12,782 nucleotides of DNA from NCBI GenBank assembly GCA_964346585.1, contig CAYFVQ010000125.1, forward strand, positions 1 through 12,782, given 5' to 3'. Position 1 is the stretch's first letter. Every line of letters begins with the position of its first letter. Positions 12,368 to 12,782 of this stretch are shown in pieces. The notes under the pieces were generated by a model that made no database searches, was not told the DNA's origin, and saw only the letters and a list, made by a program, of their open reading frames with translations. The translations under genes were made by a program, and so were the position numbers. This stretch comes from SOIA01 sp964346585 (lineage in GTDB: Bacteria; Acidobacteriota; Aminicenantia; Aminicenantales; Aminicenantaceae).

Positions 12368-12782
12368 TTAGAACTGGAACCTAACTCCAAACCTGAAAAC
12401 TCTAGGATTCAACACCTCATTCGGCTCTCCAGAGCGAGAAGAGGCTCTGAATGTGTACGGAAGGGCAGTGTCAGTGTAGATCGTTCCTGTGGTGATGTCG
12501 CGCTTTCTGTTCAGGATACTGTTGTTGAACACGTTGAACGCATCGATCATCAAGTAGACTTTACCGACATCTCCGACTCTCAAGACCTTCTCTAACCTGA
12601 AGTTCAGATTCCAGAAGGTGGGTAGCCTGTTCGCGCCATAGGGGCGAAGCATGATCGAACCACCCTGGTCTAACGGATTGTTAGTGTTTTGGTCTGAAAT
12701 ACTGACTCTTTCGTCAACGATATGTCCCTCTCGAGCGTTAAAGGTCATGGAGATGTTGAAATCGTACGGAAGCTGGTAGAGT
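12368..12782 (-). CDS. TonB-dependent outer-membrane receptor, C-terminal part (cut by window edge)
   Basis: The last 137 codons of a larger gene whose start lies beyond position 12782. The reading frame is open to the edge, and the Met at 12748 is internal because LYQLPYDFNIS precedes it in frame. Features of the final beta-barrel strands: LPYDFNISMTFNAREG, then WNLNFRLEKVLRVGD, VYLMIDAFNVFNNSI (the conserved D-x-F-N-x-F-N motif of these receptors), and the ending NPRVFRFGVRFQF. It finishes in the terminal Phe that targets barrels to the BAM machinery. Such proteins import large substrates across the outer membrane using TonB energy. The substrate cannot be told from this end. The downstream CarboxypepD-reg/TPR gene on the same strand may be a functional partner despite the terminator between them. 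Confidence 0.9.
   Translation of the reverse strand, partial: LYQLPYDFNISMTFNAREGHIVDERVSISDQNTNNPLDQGGSIMLRPYGANRLPTFWNLNFRLEKVLRVGDVGKVYLMIDAFNVFNNSILNRKRDITTGTIYTDTALPYTFRASSRSGEPNEVLNPRVFRFGVRFQF

Noticed and set aside
12368..12748. A complete small protein starting at the Met at 12748
   Set aside because: The frame stays open to the window edge with receptor-like sequence (LYQLPYDFNIS) before this Met, so it is the tail of a larger TonB-dependent receptor.

Overview
The window looks like a piece of a diderm (outer-membrane) bacterial chromosome. The clearest evidence is the C-terminal end of a TonB-dependent outer-membrane receptor at the right edge, two GWxTD-domain secreted proteins, a secreted carboxypeptidase-regulatory-like/TPR protein, and a peptidoglycan operon (ddl, ruvX, mltG). 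GWxTD proteins combined with such receptors are typical of the Acidobacteriota/Aminicenantota and some Bacteroidota-like lineages. An Aminicenantes-type organism is my best guess, but this is inference from gene content only. Several promoters match the sigma-70 consensus closely, and one matches it exactly.

Layout. (1) 164-1341, minus strand: tRNA-Gly(GCC) with its promoter, a REP-like palindrome cluster (322-425), and a monofunctional proline dehydrogenase. (2) 1615-3035: a secreted protein of unknown function built from two related beta modules (minus strand, perfect promoter), divergent from an HU-type nucleoid protein (plus strand) that starts at GTG 2766. (3) 3153-3454: a G+C-rich, hairpin-dense element with no credible gene, possibly a structured RNA. 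(4) 3524-6019, plus strand: an overlapping operon ddl-ruvX-mltG with its own promoter. (5) 6020-6690: a gene-free repeat zone holding a 237-bp MITE-like element with 18-bp terminal inverted repeats, then a 91-bp unit in tandem. The end of the tandem repeat supplies the -35 box of the next gene. (6) 6691-12782: an envelope/secretion cluster. A plus-strand secreted beta-sandwich protein meets, tail to tail with 1 bp between stop codons, a minus-strand series: GWxTD-TPR protein, GWxTD putative lipoprotein, CarboxypepD-reg/TPR protein, and a TonB-dependent receptor cut by the window edge and closed by a strong terminator.

How the genes may work together. ddl makes the D-Ala-D-Ala precursor and MltG terminates or trims glycan strands, so that operon joins two steps of wall synthesis around the rRNA-maturation gene ruvX. 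In the right half, three genes (6691, 7796, 10097) appear to share a recurring beta-sandwich module. All the products there carry, or by family should carry, export signals. They may therefore form a periplasmic or outer-membrane assembly of unknown function, which is the most plausible undescribed system in the window. No phage genes, intact transposase genes or CRISPR arrays were seen.
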